From Saccharofermentans sp. (lineage in GTDB: Bacteria; Bacillota; Clostridia; Saccharofermentanales; Saccharofermentanaceae): a stretch of 61,330 nucleotides of DNA. This document shows, piece after piece, positions 51,647 to 59,733 of the stretch; positions within the stretch are counted from its first letter, which is position 1, and the number at the start of each line of letters is the position of its first letter. The notes below the pieces were generated by a model that worked only from the letters and a program-made list of their open reading frames with translations, did not search any database and had not been told where the DNA came from. The DNA lies in contig JAILNR010000006.1 in assembly GCA_024691325.1 (NCBI GenBank), positions 1 through 61,330 of the forward strand, in the 5' to 3' direction. A program made the position numbers and the translations under genes.

Positions 51647-52740
51647 AGGAGCTCCTCTCTTCCCTGCTCATTAAGAGCATCTACTACCTTCTTAACATCC
51701 TGGGCGCTGTCCTTCCTGCAAACGAGGATCGCATCCTTCGTGTTAACGATAACGATATCATCAAGACCAACGGCAGCGATAAGCTTATCACCCGCCGCGT
51801 CGAAAATAACACTATTCTTTGAACCCTTGATAATTCTGTTCTTCGCATCGGCCTGCTCACCTGCTGCGATATTGCCGTCGACATCCTTATCGAAGACATT
51901 ATCAAGGCTGTCCCAAGCTCCGACATCATTCCATCCGAAGTCTGCAGGGATACAGTAAACACCCTCGGCATTCTCCATGATTCCGTAGTCTACGGAGATC
52001 TTCTCGAGAGCGGGATATGTAGCTTCGATAGCGCCCTTCTCATCAGGAGTTCTCAGTGAATCGAAGATATTCTCCATCGACTCGTACATATCGGGAAGAA
52101 GCTTCTTAAAGTAATCGAGGATTACCGATACCTTCCAGATGAACATGCCGGAATTCCAAAGATATCTTCCGGAATCAACATACTCGGTAGCCCTTGCAAG
52201 ATCGGGCTTCTCGACGAATCTTAAAAGATCATATACCTCAGTCCCGACCGCTGCGGATTCGGAGAAATTGATATATCCGTATCCTGTCGAAGGGAATGTG
52301 GGCTTGATACCGATCGTTACAATACGGTTAGTCTCTTCTGCCGTCTTAAGAGCAAGTTCAAGAATTCTCTCGTACTCTTCTATATTGCCGATGTGGTGAT
52401 CTGCAGGAAGTACTGCCATTACAGCATCCCCGTACAGTTTCTTCAACGTCATTGCCGCATAGATAATGCAGGGAGCTGTATTTCTCTGAACAGGTTCGAT
52501 CAGTATCTGACTCCTGTCGATTTCCTTGAAGAGTACCTTATCCATGAGCTGTGCCTGCTTCTCATTCGTAACGATGAAAGTATTCTCACGTCCGATAACC
52601 TTATCGTAGTGCTTGATCGTCTCGTTGATCATAACATCGTCACCCGTAAGCTTAACTAACTGCTTGGGTGAAGCCATTCTCGATACGGGCCAGAATCTCG
52701 TTCCGCCGCCGCCTGCCATAATGACTGCTGCTCTTTGCAT
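51643..52740 (-). CDS. manC: Mannose-1-phosphate guanylyltransferase
   Basis: A 365-residue enzyme making GDP-mannose from GTP and mannose-1-phosphate. IMAGGGGTRFWPVSR near 7-21 is the nucleotide-binding signature, ILIEPVQRNTAPCI near 79-92, VLPADHHI near 109-116 and FVEKPD near 174-179 the further conserved blocks. It lacks the C-terminal isomerase domain of bifunctional ManC/AlgA. GDP-mannose is the substrate of the gmd-rmd genes at the right edge. AAGGAG precedes ATG. No phosphomannomutase gene is in the window. Confidence 0.92.
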   Translation of the reverse strand: MQRAAVIMAGGGGTRFWPVSRMASPKQLVKLTGDDVMINETIKHYDKVIGRENTFIVTNEKQAQLMDKVLFKEIDRSQILIEPVQRNTAPCIIYAAMTLKKLYGDAVMAVLPADHHIGNIEEYERILELALKTAEETNRIVTIGIKPTFPSTGYGYINFSESAAVGTEVYDLLRFVEKPDLARATEYVDSGRYLWNSGMFIWKVSVILDYFKKLLPDMYESMENIFDSLRTPDEKGAIEATYPALEKISVDYGIMENAEGVYCIPADFGWNDVGAWDSLDNVFDKDVDGNIAAGEQADAKNRIIKGSKNSVIFDAAGDKLIAAVGLDDIVIVNTKDAILVCRKDSAQDVKKVVDALNEQGREELL

Positions 52741-52751
52741 AACAGTACTCC

Positions 52752-52780
52752 TTGTTTCTAATTAATTTACTTCATATAAT
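52752..52780 (+). promoter_or_regulatory. Leaderless-type promoter of the HAD gene
   Basis: TTGTTT, a 17-nt spacer, TATAAT, then only 8 nt to ATG 52789, and no SD. On the minus strand the same bases give TATTAT, a possible -10 for manC. Confidence 0.6.
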
Positions 52781-52788
52781 ACCACAGT

Positions 52789-53583
52789 ATGAGTAATTAC
52801 AGATTCCTTGTAGCCTCCGATATGGACTACACTTTATTGTTGCCGGGCAAGCCCGTTTCTCCTGCTAACAAGGAGGCTATACGGGCGATCCGCGAGGCCG
52901 GCGGAGCCTTTACTCTGGCAACCGGACGTTCATTCTATCTTACCGGTTCATACGCCCGGGACCTTGGAATTACTGTACCTTTGATCACCAGCAACGGAGC
53001 AGCTATATCGGACCCCGTTAAATTCTGCGACGTCGAATCAGTCGATTTCCCTTCTTTTATTCTTGATTCACTTATGAAACTGTTCACCGATGAGGGCGTT
53101 GATGCGACCGGTTACAGTTCCGACGGGATTTATTATCTTCCCAACAGCTCGCGTTCGTCATTTATCGATTCATATAACGCTTCTGTAGATGCAGATATAA
53201 AAGTACCGATTCTTAAGAGTTCTGATCATTCGTTTAACAAATTCCTGCTTATTGGCCCTTCTTCTTCGGTTGTTGACAAACTTCATTCTATACCCGGTCT
53301 TCAGATAGTCAGCTCAGCGAAGAACTTCCTCGATATCATGATGGAAGGAACGGGCAAAGGTAAGGCTTTACAAAGAATCGCTTCATCATTGGACATTCCT
53401 GTTACTTTTGCATTGGGCGACTCTGAGAATGATCTGTCTTTGCTTGAATCTTCTGACCATTCTATAGCGATGGCAGATTCAGACCCTTCATTGCTTAAGA
53501 TAGCAGATTATACAACTTCCGATTGTGAATCCGACGGATTCGCCCGCGCGGTCTACGAATTCATTCTCCCGCTGGTCCACTGA
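52789..53583 (+). CDS. Cof-type HAD-IIB phosphatase
   Basis: A 264-residue haloacid dehalogenase-fold phosphatase. Motif I is ASDMDYTLL (Asp nucleophile and Asp acid near 11-13), motif II TLATGRS near 42-48, the Lys of motif III near GTGKGKAL about 197-202, and motif IV GDSENDLSLL near 217-226. A IIB-type cap lies between motifs II and III. Substrates of this family are sugar phosphates and similar. Being divergent from manC, it might act on mannose phosphate, but nothing in the sequence proves this. Its mRNA is probably leaderless. Confidence 0.88.
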   Translation: MSNYRFLVASDMDYTLLLPGKPVSPANKEAIRAIREAGGAFTLATGRSFYLTGSYARDLGITVPLITSNGAAISDPVKFCDVESVDFPSFILDSLMKLFTDEGVDATGYSSDGIYYLPNSSRSSFIDSYNASVDADIKVPILKSSDHSFNKFLLIGPSSSVVDKLHSIPGLQIVSSAKNFLDIMMEGTGKGKALQRIASSLDIPVTFALGDSENDLSLLESSDHSIAMADSDPSLLKIADYTTSDCESDGFARAVYEFILPLVH

Positions 53584-53689
53584 CTTTTTTCCTGACTTTC
53601 TCAATATAAAGTCAGTCATTTGTTCAGCAGAAGCCCTCTACTGACTTTTTGTCTGACTAAATTTCAAAAAAGTCAGTCTTTTGTTCAGC
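53579..53689. repeat. Two 50-bp imperfect direct repeats with hairpins
   Basis: Copy 1 (53579-53628) and copy 2 (53640-53689) have equal length, share about 78 per cent of bases and are spaced by 11 bp (period 61). Each starts ACTGACTTTTT and ends with TTTGTTCAGC, with AAGTCAGTC between. Each can fold by pairing CTGACTTT with AAAGTCAG. Copy 1 follows the HAD stop; copy 2 spans the 3' end of the nuclease-like gene and encodes its last residues. Confidence 0.75.
53592..53615 (+). terminator. Hairpin terminator after the HAD gene
   Basis: CTGACTTT pairs with AAAGTCAG around an 8-nt loop, then TCATTTGTTC. A second hairpin (53641-53676, 10-bp stem) follows as a back-up in the same direction. Confidence 0.55.
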
Positions 53690-54469
53690 CTTCACCTTCT
53701 TCATCACATACTGACGTGCAAATGAATCGATTATCACACCAATTATTCTTCGGATCGTATCATGCTCCGGCCTATAATTGCCGTCAGCTGATACAAACGC
53801 TATGTCCCTGTTCGGATAAAGGCCGACGCTTATATATGTGCTGAATTTCTCGGCATTATCGTTTACATAGTACACAAATCCGAGCAGGCCTAACATCTCA
53901 ATAAATCCGCAGCGGTTATACTCGGGAAAGTTCATCGCAAAATCAGGATACATATCGCCTTTAGAAGATGTCCTCAGTCTCACATCATACTTGTATTCAA
54001 TGCCCATTTCCTCGAGAATCTCAGCTGCATCCGCTTCAAACTGAGACCTCATTATCAGTCCGTTATGACTGATCTTCTTTTTCTTCTGGGCTGTACAATC
54101 TCCCGAGTTAAAAGAATCCCACATTCTCGAACTAAAGACATTATCAGTGTTGGGACGCAGTACGTAATCTTTTGCTATCTGTGCCAACGAACCGCCGTAA
54201 TTACAGTTCCAGCCAGCAATCAGCTTCTTATACTGTTCTTTAAGCTTCTTCCGCTTTAACGCAATCTCATTATATTGCTCCCAATAACGACTCTTCGGAG
54301 AGATCCTCCTTTTACTTACTCTCCCGGTTCGTGGATCTGTTGTAACAACAGCAATAACTACCTGTCCCTCGTTCCTGTTGAATGATGCCTTGGGAAGATT
54401 TGCCAGAATCTCGGTAAGGTAAATATACCTTCCGATATAAAACTCCTTAGGTATTATTCCATATTCCAT
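53657..54469 (-). CDS. Orphan PD-(D/E)XK nuclease-like protein
   Basis: A 270-residue protein of no named family. The C-terminal half looks like a restriction-endonuclease fold: Glu145 in SQFEADAAEILEEMG, a strand GIEYKYDVRL, Asp176 in YPDFA, and Glu191 in FIEMLG, then a Tyr-rich helix. The usual Lys of the motif is not obvious (the last element is Glu-Met-Leu-Gly, like the E-x-x-G variants). The N-terminal part (~1-135) is basic with a long helix at ~62-85. It stands alone between polysaccharide genes, with the 13-bp palindrome AATGTGCCACATT 20 nt upstream and hairpin repeats at its end. No SD is seen. Transfer or a defence or competence role is possible; none is shown. Confidence 0.55.
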   Translation of the reverse strand: MEYGIIPKEFYIGRYIYLTEILANLPKASFNRNEGQVVIAVVTTDPRTGRVSKRRISPKSRYWEQYNEIALKRKKLKEQYKKLIAGWNCNYGGSLAQIAKDYVLRPNTDNVFSSRMWDSFNSGDCTAQKKKKISHNGLIMRSQFEADAAEILEEMGIEYKYDVRLRTSSKGDMYPDFAMNFPEYNRCGFIEMLGLLGFVYYVNDNAEKFSTYISVGLYPNRDIAFVSADGNYRPEHDTIRRIIGVIIDSFARQYVMKKVKAEQKTDFFEI

Positions 54470-54488
54470 ACATACACTTTACATACGT

Positions 54489-54501
54489 AATGTGCCACAT
54501 T
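54489..54501. promoter_or_regulatory. Palindrome upstream of the nuclease-like gene
   Basis: AATGTG, one base, CACATT. It lies 20 nt upstream of the ATG, where an operator would sit. Two GGGACAA direct repeats lie just beyond (between 54510 and 54550). Confidence 0.35.
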
Positions 54502-54571
54502 CAACGGGGGCAAAACAAGTTGGGACAAAATGGGCGGTGTGGGACAATAAAAGCCAGTAAATAAAGGCGTT

Positions 54572-55777
54572 TTACACCTTACCTGAGACTTTACGGATCA
54601 AACGGTCATATCCTTCGCAGATCTTGTCCCAGCTGTAATCATTATCCACGTAATGAACGCCGTTACCGCCCATCGCGGCAACTTCTGAATCGTGGGACAG
54701 AAGATAATTGACGCATCCTTCGAATTCCAAATATCCCGAATAGAACAATCCCGCATTGGATCTTAATGCATGACCCTTCAAAACAGGACAATCAGCCGAC
54801 ACGAGTACCGGTTTGTTCATCTTCATAGCCTCTAATACAACGATCGATAAGCTCTCGAACTTGGAAGGAAGTACGAGGAAACGGCATGCTGCAAGGCCTG
54901 AGAACTTGTCTTCTTCGGACACAAATCCTAAGGAAATTATATCGTCGCGCTTAGGAATCTCAATGACTGGTTTGCCCATAAGAACAAGCTTCAGATCTGA
55001 ATTGGGATTGCGCTTTTTGTATTCGATAAAGTATTTAAAAAGCTCCGGACAGCATTTATTCTCGTCGATTCGGCCCATATAGAGCATGAAGTCAGACAGC
55101 CCGTACTTCTCGATAAAGCCTTGTCTGTCTATGCCTTCAGGCAGTTCAACGCCGACTCCGCCCTTTCCGCCGTTGTCCGGACGTGATAAAGAGACCGGGA
55201 AAAGAGCATTTGTTAGCTCCTTCTCCTCTACCGTGTTATAGTAAAACGCTGACGGAAGCGTAAACATCTTCTCGAATATACCAAGATGGATAGGCGTCTC
55301 TTCGTGAGCTGTAGGAATAAAGATCGCCTTATCCGCTACAACGGGCAGACCGAAGTAAGTTGTATAGTAAAGATAGCAGACGAATATAAATACATCATAG
55401 TCGTCTCGTATCTGAGCAAGCCTCTCAGGCAAACCGGGACAATAAGGTCCCTGAGCCGCCATCCACTCCTCTTCTTTCTCCTTGGAAAGGGGCTCGCGGG
55501 CCGCCGCAGCACCCAAAACCTTCTCAGATAATTTGTTGAACGATGTTACATCCCTCTCCCGCAAATTACTGATTCTATTGACTTTGACGCCATTTAACAT
55601 TGTTACGCCGGGCTCATACTCATTTTTCCAGGTCTGATAGTCGACCGCACAGGTGGTCAGACACGACACCTCGTATCCGGGAAGCTTCGCCAGGTGCTCT
55701 GCGACCTCTCTTGTGTATGCTTCAGCACCACCGTTGACCTCAAGGCCGTACCTTTGAACAACAAAACAGACCTTCAT
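54572..55777 (-). CDS. Family 4 glycosyltransferase
   Basis: A 401-residue GT-B transferase. VVQRYGLEVNGGAEAYTREVAEHL near 6-29 is the acceptor-domain glycine loop, FMLYMGRIDENKC near 231-243 opens the donor domain, and SKFESLSIVVLEAMKMNKPVLV near 310-331 is the E-x7-E nucleotide-sugar motif. It would add a GDP- or UDP-sugar to the growing glycan. ATG 55777 was chosen because it overlaps the upstream stop as ATGA; a TTG one codon earlier is less likely. It is last in the gmd-to-GT operon. Confidence 0.88.
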   Translation of the reverse strand: MKVCFVVQRYGLEVNGGAEAYTREVAEHLAKLPGYEVSCLTTCAVDYQTWKNEYEPGVTMLNGVKVNRISNLRERDVTSFNKLSEKVLGAAAAREPLSKEKEEEWMAAQGPYCPGLPERLAQIRDDYDVFIFVCYLYYTTYFGLPVVADKAIFIPTAHEETPIHLGIFEKMFTLPSAFYYNTVEEKELTNALFPVSLSRPDNGGKGGVGVELPEGIDRQGFIEKYGLSDFMLYMGRIDENKCCPELFKYFIEYKKRNPNSDLKLVLMGKPVIEIPKRDDIISLGFVSEEDKFSGLAACRFLVLPSKFESLSIVVLEAMKMNKPVLVSADCPVLKGHALRSNAGLFYSGYLEFEGCVNYLLSHDSEVAAMGGNGVHYVDNDYSWDKICEGYDRLIRKVSGKV

Positions 55778-56874
55778 CAAACCGCCCCCGTAAATTCTGA
55801 TATCTCATCAAGCAAGATCTTCGATACATTCTCATATGAGAAATACTTCAAACGCTCATCCTGCTCTTCGATCAGCTTCTGTCGAAGTTCTTTATTAAAT
55901 AAAGCCTCATGCAAAGCCTGTCCCATCAGAGCGGGGTCCTTATCTTTAAGCAAAATTCCGGTTCCGCCAAGCGTCTCGGGCATTGCACAGGAATCATATG
56001 CGATTATCGGTATCTTAAAATACATAGCCTCAAGCAAAGGCACACAGAAGCCCTCATGTTCAGACAACTGTACAAAAACATCTGCAGAACGGTAATAAGC
56101 AAGGATCTGCGGGAATGTGATATGACCTGTGAAGATGATGTCCTCGAGTCCCAGTTTCTTTGCATAAAGCCTCAATCTGGCGGTATACTTCTCCATTCCC
56201 TGCGTGGAACCTGCAAGGATAAGGCGCACGGGCTCCTTATACATCTGACGGTATGCATAGAGCATCGTCATAAGGTCCTCAGGCTTCTTATTAGGAACAA
56301 TACGTCCTACAAACAGGATATTCTTAACCTCGTGGTCGTTATCAGCCGCAGGACCGCCCATCTTCTCGAGCAAAGCGGCATCAGGCTCCTTCGCATAGTC
56401 CTCGAAAGGAACAAGGATAGGTCCGACCTTCATAGGACACTTGTAGCCGTAAGACTTCAATTGATCAAGGTTAAACTGTGAGTCGCAGATTCCCGCCTCG
56501 AATGTATCCTTCAAAGACTTCGCCTCTTCGATACCCTGAGCACAGAGCTTCGCCGTTGCACCGCTGTACGGCACAAAGAAATCGGGCGGCGTCATGTTAT
56601 GGTAGATAACAAACTTGCGGCAAGGCAGATCCTTTATCTTCTCGTTAAGCATCGTGCCCGTCGATAAGTGATAGAGCATGATGTCATTCTTCTTAACCTT
56701 GGGAAGCACGTGATACGGCTTTATCGTCTTGCTAATAAACTTGGGATCTAAGTGCTCGGCGTAAACGACGGACTTCCTTATCCCCTTGCTCATAAGGAGC
56801 TTCTGGATGGCAAGAGTGTCGTTACTTACGGCATCCCCGCGCGACAGCGTTGTTAAGACCTGAAATACTCTCAT
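55777..56874 (-). CDS. Family 4 glycosyltransferase
   Basis: A 365-residue GT-B transferase. TTLSRGDAVSNDTLAIQKLL near 8-27 is a GDAVSND-type start seen in transferases of ABC-exported polysaccharide clusters. ILFVGRIVPNKKPEDL near 186-201 opens the donor domain, and LSEHEGFCVPLLEAMYFKIPII near 267-288 is the E-x7-E motif. Probably a mannosyl- or rhamnosyl-transferase building the exported chain, from the neighbouring GDP-rhamnose genes. Its ATG overlaps the coiled-coil gene upstream by 4 nt and its stop overlaps the next GT4 start. Confidence 0.88.
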   Translation of the reverse strand: MRVFQVLTTLSRGDAVSNDTLAIQKLLMSKGIRKSVVYAEHLDPKFISKTIKPYHVLPKVKKNDIMLYHLSTGTMLNEKIKDLPCRKFVIYHNMTPPDFFVPYSGATAKLCAQGIEEAKSLKDTFEAGICDSQFNLDQLKSYGYKCPMKVGPILVPFEDYAKEPDAALLEKMGGPAADNDHEVKNILFVGRIVPNKKPEDLMTMLYAYRQMYKEPVRLILAGSTQGMEKYTARLRLYAKKLGLEDIIFTGHITFPQILAYYRSADVFVQLSEHEGFCVPLLEAMYFKIPIIAYDSCAMPETLGGTGILLKDKDPALMGQALHEALFNKELRQKLIEEQDERLKYFSYENVSKILLDEISEFTGAV

Positions 56875-57236
56875 TTACTTAACTCTTCTATCCTGTCCTG
56901 AAGGACATTGATCCGCGCGAAAAGGTCCTGCTTGATCTTCTCGCACTCACAAAACTCCTTGAAAACACTCAAGAGCTTATCGTTAATATCGTTCTGCGCA
57001 TAAGTACAGGGGTTATAGTAGAAACCGTAGAACATGCCGCCGATCTTCTCCGGGATGGAGTGATACTGCGGAACCACCTTCTTGTTCTTCTCAATAAAAT
57101 CCAATGTGCGCGATACAGAATCCTCCATGGAAATCCCCATAAGGACGGAGATATCCTCGAAGTTAACGGGAAGTTCAACACTTCCCTCGCGCGCATCGGA
57201 TGTACGCTTAGCTTCCCAAAGCTCGCGGCCTGTCAT
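56871..57236 (-). CDS. Small protein with a C-terminal coiled coil, polysaccharide cluster
   Basis: A 121-residue soluble protein, not recognised. The middle (~35-85) is mixed helix with several Tyr/Phe; the end (~85-121, with FCECEKIKQDLFARINVLQDR) is a heptad-like coiled coil. Its gene lies between a similar coiled-coil gene and a GT4 gene, with overlapping ends on both sides (TAATG upstream, ATGA-type downstream). Tight coupling in the middle of an ABC-export operon suggests a role in assembling the glycosyltransferase complex or setting chain length. No methyltransferase or kinase motif is present. Confidence 0.6.
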   Translation of the reverse strand: MTGRELWEAKRTSDAREGSVELPVNFEDISVLMGISMEDSVSRTLDFIEKNKKVVPQYHSIPEKIGGMFYGFYYNPCTYAQNDINDKLLSVFKEFCECEKIKQDLFARINVLQDRIEELSK

Positions 57237-57637
57237 TACTTACTGCCCTCGAGTTTTTCCACCTTCTGCTCAAGATCCTTCAAAGTCTGCTCGAGCTCGG
57301 CGATCTCATTTTTCTGATTGCGTACTGCCTCAGATACCATGTAAAAATGGTAATTAAGCTTATTTTGCTGTGCGACTATAGGCAGAACAAAGAATGAACC
57401 TGCCTTACGGATACACTTCTTGAAAAACCTCTTAAACCGGCTGCCCTCGAGTGTCTTATAAGCCGTAACTTCATAGTTATAAGCAAGATATCTCACTGCT
57501 TCATCAAGCGTGGAAGCGGATGTTCCGGAGGACTCGTCAGCAAATGAGAGAGGTATCTTATCAGCTCCGCTTTCCTTTATCTCGGCGCGGATCTGTTCCA
57601 TTATCTTCGTTACGTCTATACCGTTAGTTTCAGCCAT
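57236..57637 (-). CDS. Stand-alone N-terminal scaffold domain with coiled coil
   Basis: A 133-residue protein. The start MAETNGIDVTKIMEQIRAEIKESG and the segment FKRFFKKCIRKAGSFFVLPIVAQQNKLNYHF (about 80-110) match in pattern the N-terminal region that precedes methyltransferase or glycosyltransferase domains in ABC-type polysaccharide clusters. Here that enzymatic part is missing, and a heptad coiled coil (~110-133) ends the protein. The basic-aromatic segment could lie on the membrane. ATG 57637 was chosen because it lies at the wzt stop with AAGGATG upstream; the frame is open further into wzt. Pattern match is from memory and unverified. Confidence 0.6.
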   Translation of the reverse strand: MAETNGIDVTKIMEQIRAEIKESGADKIPLSFADESSGTSASTLDEAVRYLAYNYEVTAYKTLEGSRFKRFFKKCIRKAGSFFVLPIVAQQNKLNYHFYMVSEAVRNQKNEIAELEQTLKDLEQKVEKLEGSK

Positions 57638-58955
57638 TGTCTTCATCCTTACCGTTAACGTCGTATTCCCAGTCATGCTCCATGAAGAAGCCTCCGACAT
57701 CAGGAGTCTGCCTGTATGTATCGATCTTAAGTGCATCCTTCCAGTAATCGACCGGAACACCGTCTCCGTATTCAATCGAGAAGCTTACAGTATACTGATC
57801 CGGCATAAGAGGGATCTTACGCATGATTATCGTAAACTCGCCATCCTCATTAAGATCAAAGTTCGGATGCCCGTCGATACGGGTATTTGTTCCGTAAAGA
57901 TTCTCGCCTGAATTTCTGAAAAATCCGATACCGAAGACCGCATCCTTTATAGGCTTTTCGACATGGTAGTGCACTTTAAAGTAAACATCGGAGCCGACCT
58001 CGAACTGTCTTTTGCCGACACCGTCAGGTCCGCAAGCCGTGATGCTTGTAATCTTAACTTCGCCGGAACCCCAGCGGTACTGTCCGCCGTTAGCCTCAAC
58101 TGCTGCCTGCTGCTCGGGGATCATCGACAGTTTCAAGTTCTCCTTATAGCGGCGCTCCTGCATGTAAGCGATATACTCGGGAGGTATATCCAGCGCCTTG
58201 CCGCCTGCAGCCTGACGCTGCTCATTCATGAAGTCCAGATACTCACTATGGACAGCAAGAGGAGTGCCGTCAGCCCTGATCTTTCCTTCATTGATCCAGA
58301 TCGATCTGTCGCAGATATTCTCAATCTGCGAAAGCGAGTGGGAAACAATAACGATAGTCGTTCCCTTCTCCTTTATCTCCTGAAGCTTCGAGAAGCACTT
58401 TGCCTGGAAGTTCGCATCACCTACAGCGAGGATCTCATCGATGAGAAGCACATCCGCGTCAACATTGATGGCAACGGAGAAAGCAAGTCTCATATACATT
58501 CCGGACGAATAAGTACGGACGGGGTTATCGATAAACCCTGCAAGTTCCGAGAAATCGATTATCGTCTGCAGACGCGACTCTATCTCTTCCTTAGTAAGAC
58601 CGAAGATGGATGCGTTGATGTAGATGTTCTCGCGGCCGCTCATGTCGGGGTGGAAACCCGCACCAAGTTCGAGCAAAGATGAGACACGGCCCGTGATATC
58701 AACGGAACCGCCATCGGGATAAAGGATACCCGAGATAAGCTTCAAAAGTGTAGACTTACCGCAGCCGTTGTGACCGATAAGACCTACAGCCTCGCCCTTC
58801 TTGATATCAAACGAAACATCATCAAGAACCGTTCTTACCTCATGCTTATTACGGTTACGGAAAAGGATGACTTCCTTCAAGGAACGCCCCTTATCATAGT
58901 AGACCTTAAACTTCTTCGTCAGATTACTTACGCGGATTGCAATATCATCTGCCAT
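57630..58955 (-). CDS. wzt: Wzt-type polysaccharide ABC exporter ATPase
   Basis: A 441-residue ATPase of a polysaccharide exporter. Walker A is GHNGCGKSTLL near 58-68, the signature SSGMYMRLAFSVA near 150-162 and Walker B DVLLIDEILAVGD near 168-180. After residue ~250 an extended C-terminal beta domain (~290-435) follows, as in Wzt proteins that bind the finished, capped O-chain before export. This domain is absent from simple TagH/RfbE forms and implies a substrate-recognition step. The stop overlaps the coiled-coil gene by 8 nt; the start is 1 nt from wzm. Confidence 0.92.
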   Translation of the reverse strand: MADDIAIRVSNLTKKFKVYYDKGRSLKEVILFRNRNKHEVRTVLDDVSFDIKKGEAVGLIGHNGCGKSTLLKLISGILYPDGGSVDITGRVSSLLELGAGFHPDMSGRENIYINASIFGLTKEEIESRLQTIIDFSELAGFIDNPVRTYSSGMYMRLAFSVAINVDADVLLIDEILAVGDANFQAKCFSKLQEIKEKGTTIVIVSHSLSQIENICDRSIWINEGKIRADGTPLAVHSEYLDFMNEQRQAAGGKALDIPPEYIAYMQERRYKENLKLSMIPEQQAAVEANGGQYRWGSGEVKITSITACGPDGVGKRQFEVGSDVYFKVHYHVEKPIKDAVFGIGFFRNSGENLYGTNTRIDGHPNFDLNEDGEFTIIMRKIPLMPDQYTVSFSIEYGDGVPVDYWKDALKIDTYRQTPDVGGFFMEHDWEYDVNGKDEDNG

Positions 58956-58956
58956 A

Positions 58957-59733
58957 TTAAAGCTCCTCCGCGAATCTTCTTTGCAGTCTTCCGAACACGA
59001 GCATGCCTAACAAGACAGTAACGACTCCGATCAGAATAGCAAGAACAAGTGTGGTAAGGTCCGGTGTCCTTCCGTAATACAAAACGTCACGGTACGCGTT
59101 AACGATAGGCGTGACGGGGTTTAATCTGTAGATACCAAGATACTTCTCGGGAACCATCGTCTCGGGATAGCAGATAGGTGTCGCGTAAAGCCATGCCATC
59201 GCGACTATGGCAAGTATGTGCTCCAGGTCTCGAAAATATACCGTTAAAGACGAGCTTATAAGCGCGATGCCGAGTGCCATTATATACTCGACTATCATGA
59301 TGACAGGCAGACACAAAAGTCCGCCTACAGTAGGTCTTACACCCGACACAACGGAAACTATGATAACGACTATAAATGACAAGAGCATATTCACGAACTG
59401 TGAGGTTACAAATGAAATAGGAATGATCTCACGAGGAAATCTTATCTTCTTGATAAGATCCTTCTGCGCAATGATTGAAGTGGAACCTCCGGTTATCGCA
59501 GCGGAGAAGAAAAGCCACGGGATAAGACCTACGAACAGATAAAGGTAGAACTTATCAACCCCCGCCTTCATGATGATCGAGAAGACCATATTATAGACAA
59601 GAAGCTGCAAAAGAGGATTTACAAAAGTCCACATGAAGCCCAGAACCGAGCCCTTGTACTTTCCTCGAAGATCCCTCTTTACAAGGCTTCGTATCATCAA
59701 ACGGTATTCGTAGATTTCCTTAAGCTTGTTCAT
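58957..59733 (-). CDS. wzm: Wzm-type polysaccharide ABC exporter permease
   Basis: A 258-residue ABC-2 membrane protein with six helices. LVKRDLRGKYKGSVLGFMWTFVNPLLQLLVYNMVF near 17-51 is the typical amphipathic entry and first helix of TagG/Wzm. The closing helix (VLAILIGVVTVLLGMLVFGRL) is standard. It forms the channel with Wzt and exports a lipid-linked glycan. The start overlaps rmd by 14 nt and the end is 1 nt before wzt. No SD is obvious, so it depends on translational coupling. Confidence 0.92.
   Translation of the reverse strand: MNKLKEIYEYRLMIRSLVKRDLRGKYKGSVLGFMWTFVNPLLQLLVYNMVFSIIMKAGVDKFYLYLFVGLIPWLFFSAAITGGSTSIIAQKDLIKKIRFPREIIPISFVTSQFVNMLLSFIVVIIVSVVSGVRPTVGGLLCLPVIMIVEYIMALGIALISSSLTVYFRDLEHILAIVAMAWLYATPICYPETMVPEKYLGIYRLNPVTPIVNAYRDVLYYGRTPDLTTLVLAILIGVVTVLLGMLVFGRLQRRFAEEL

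Noticed and set aside
57963..58682. 239-codon open frame opposite wzt
   Set aside because: Antisense shadow; wzt has all ABC motifs and fits the operon.
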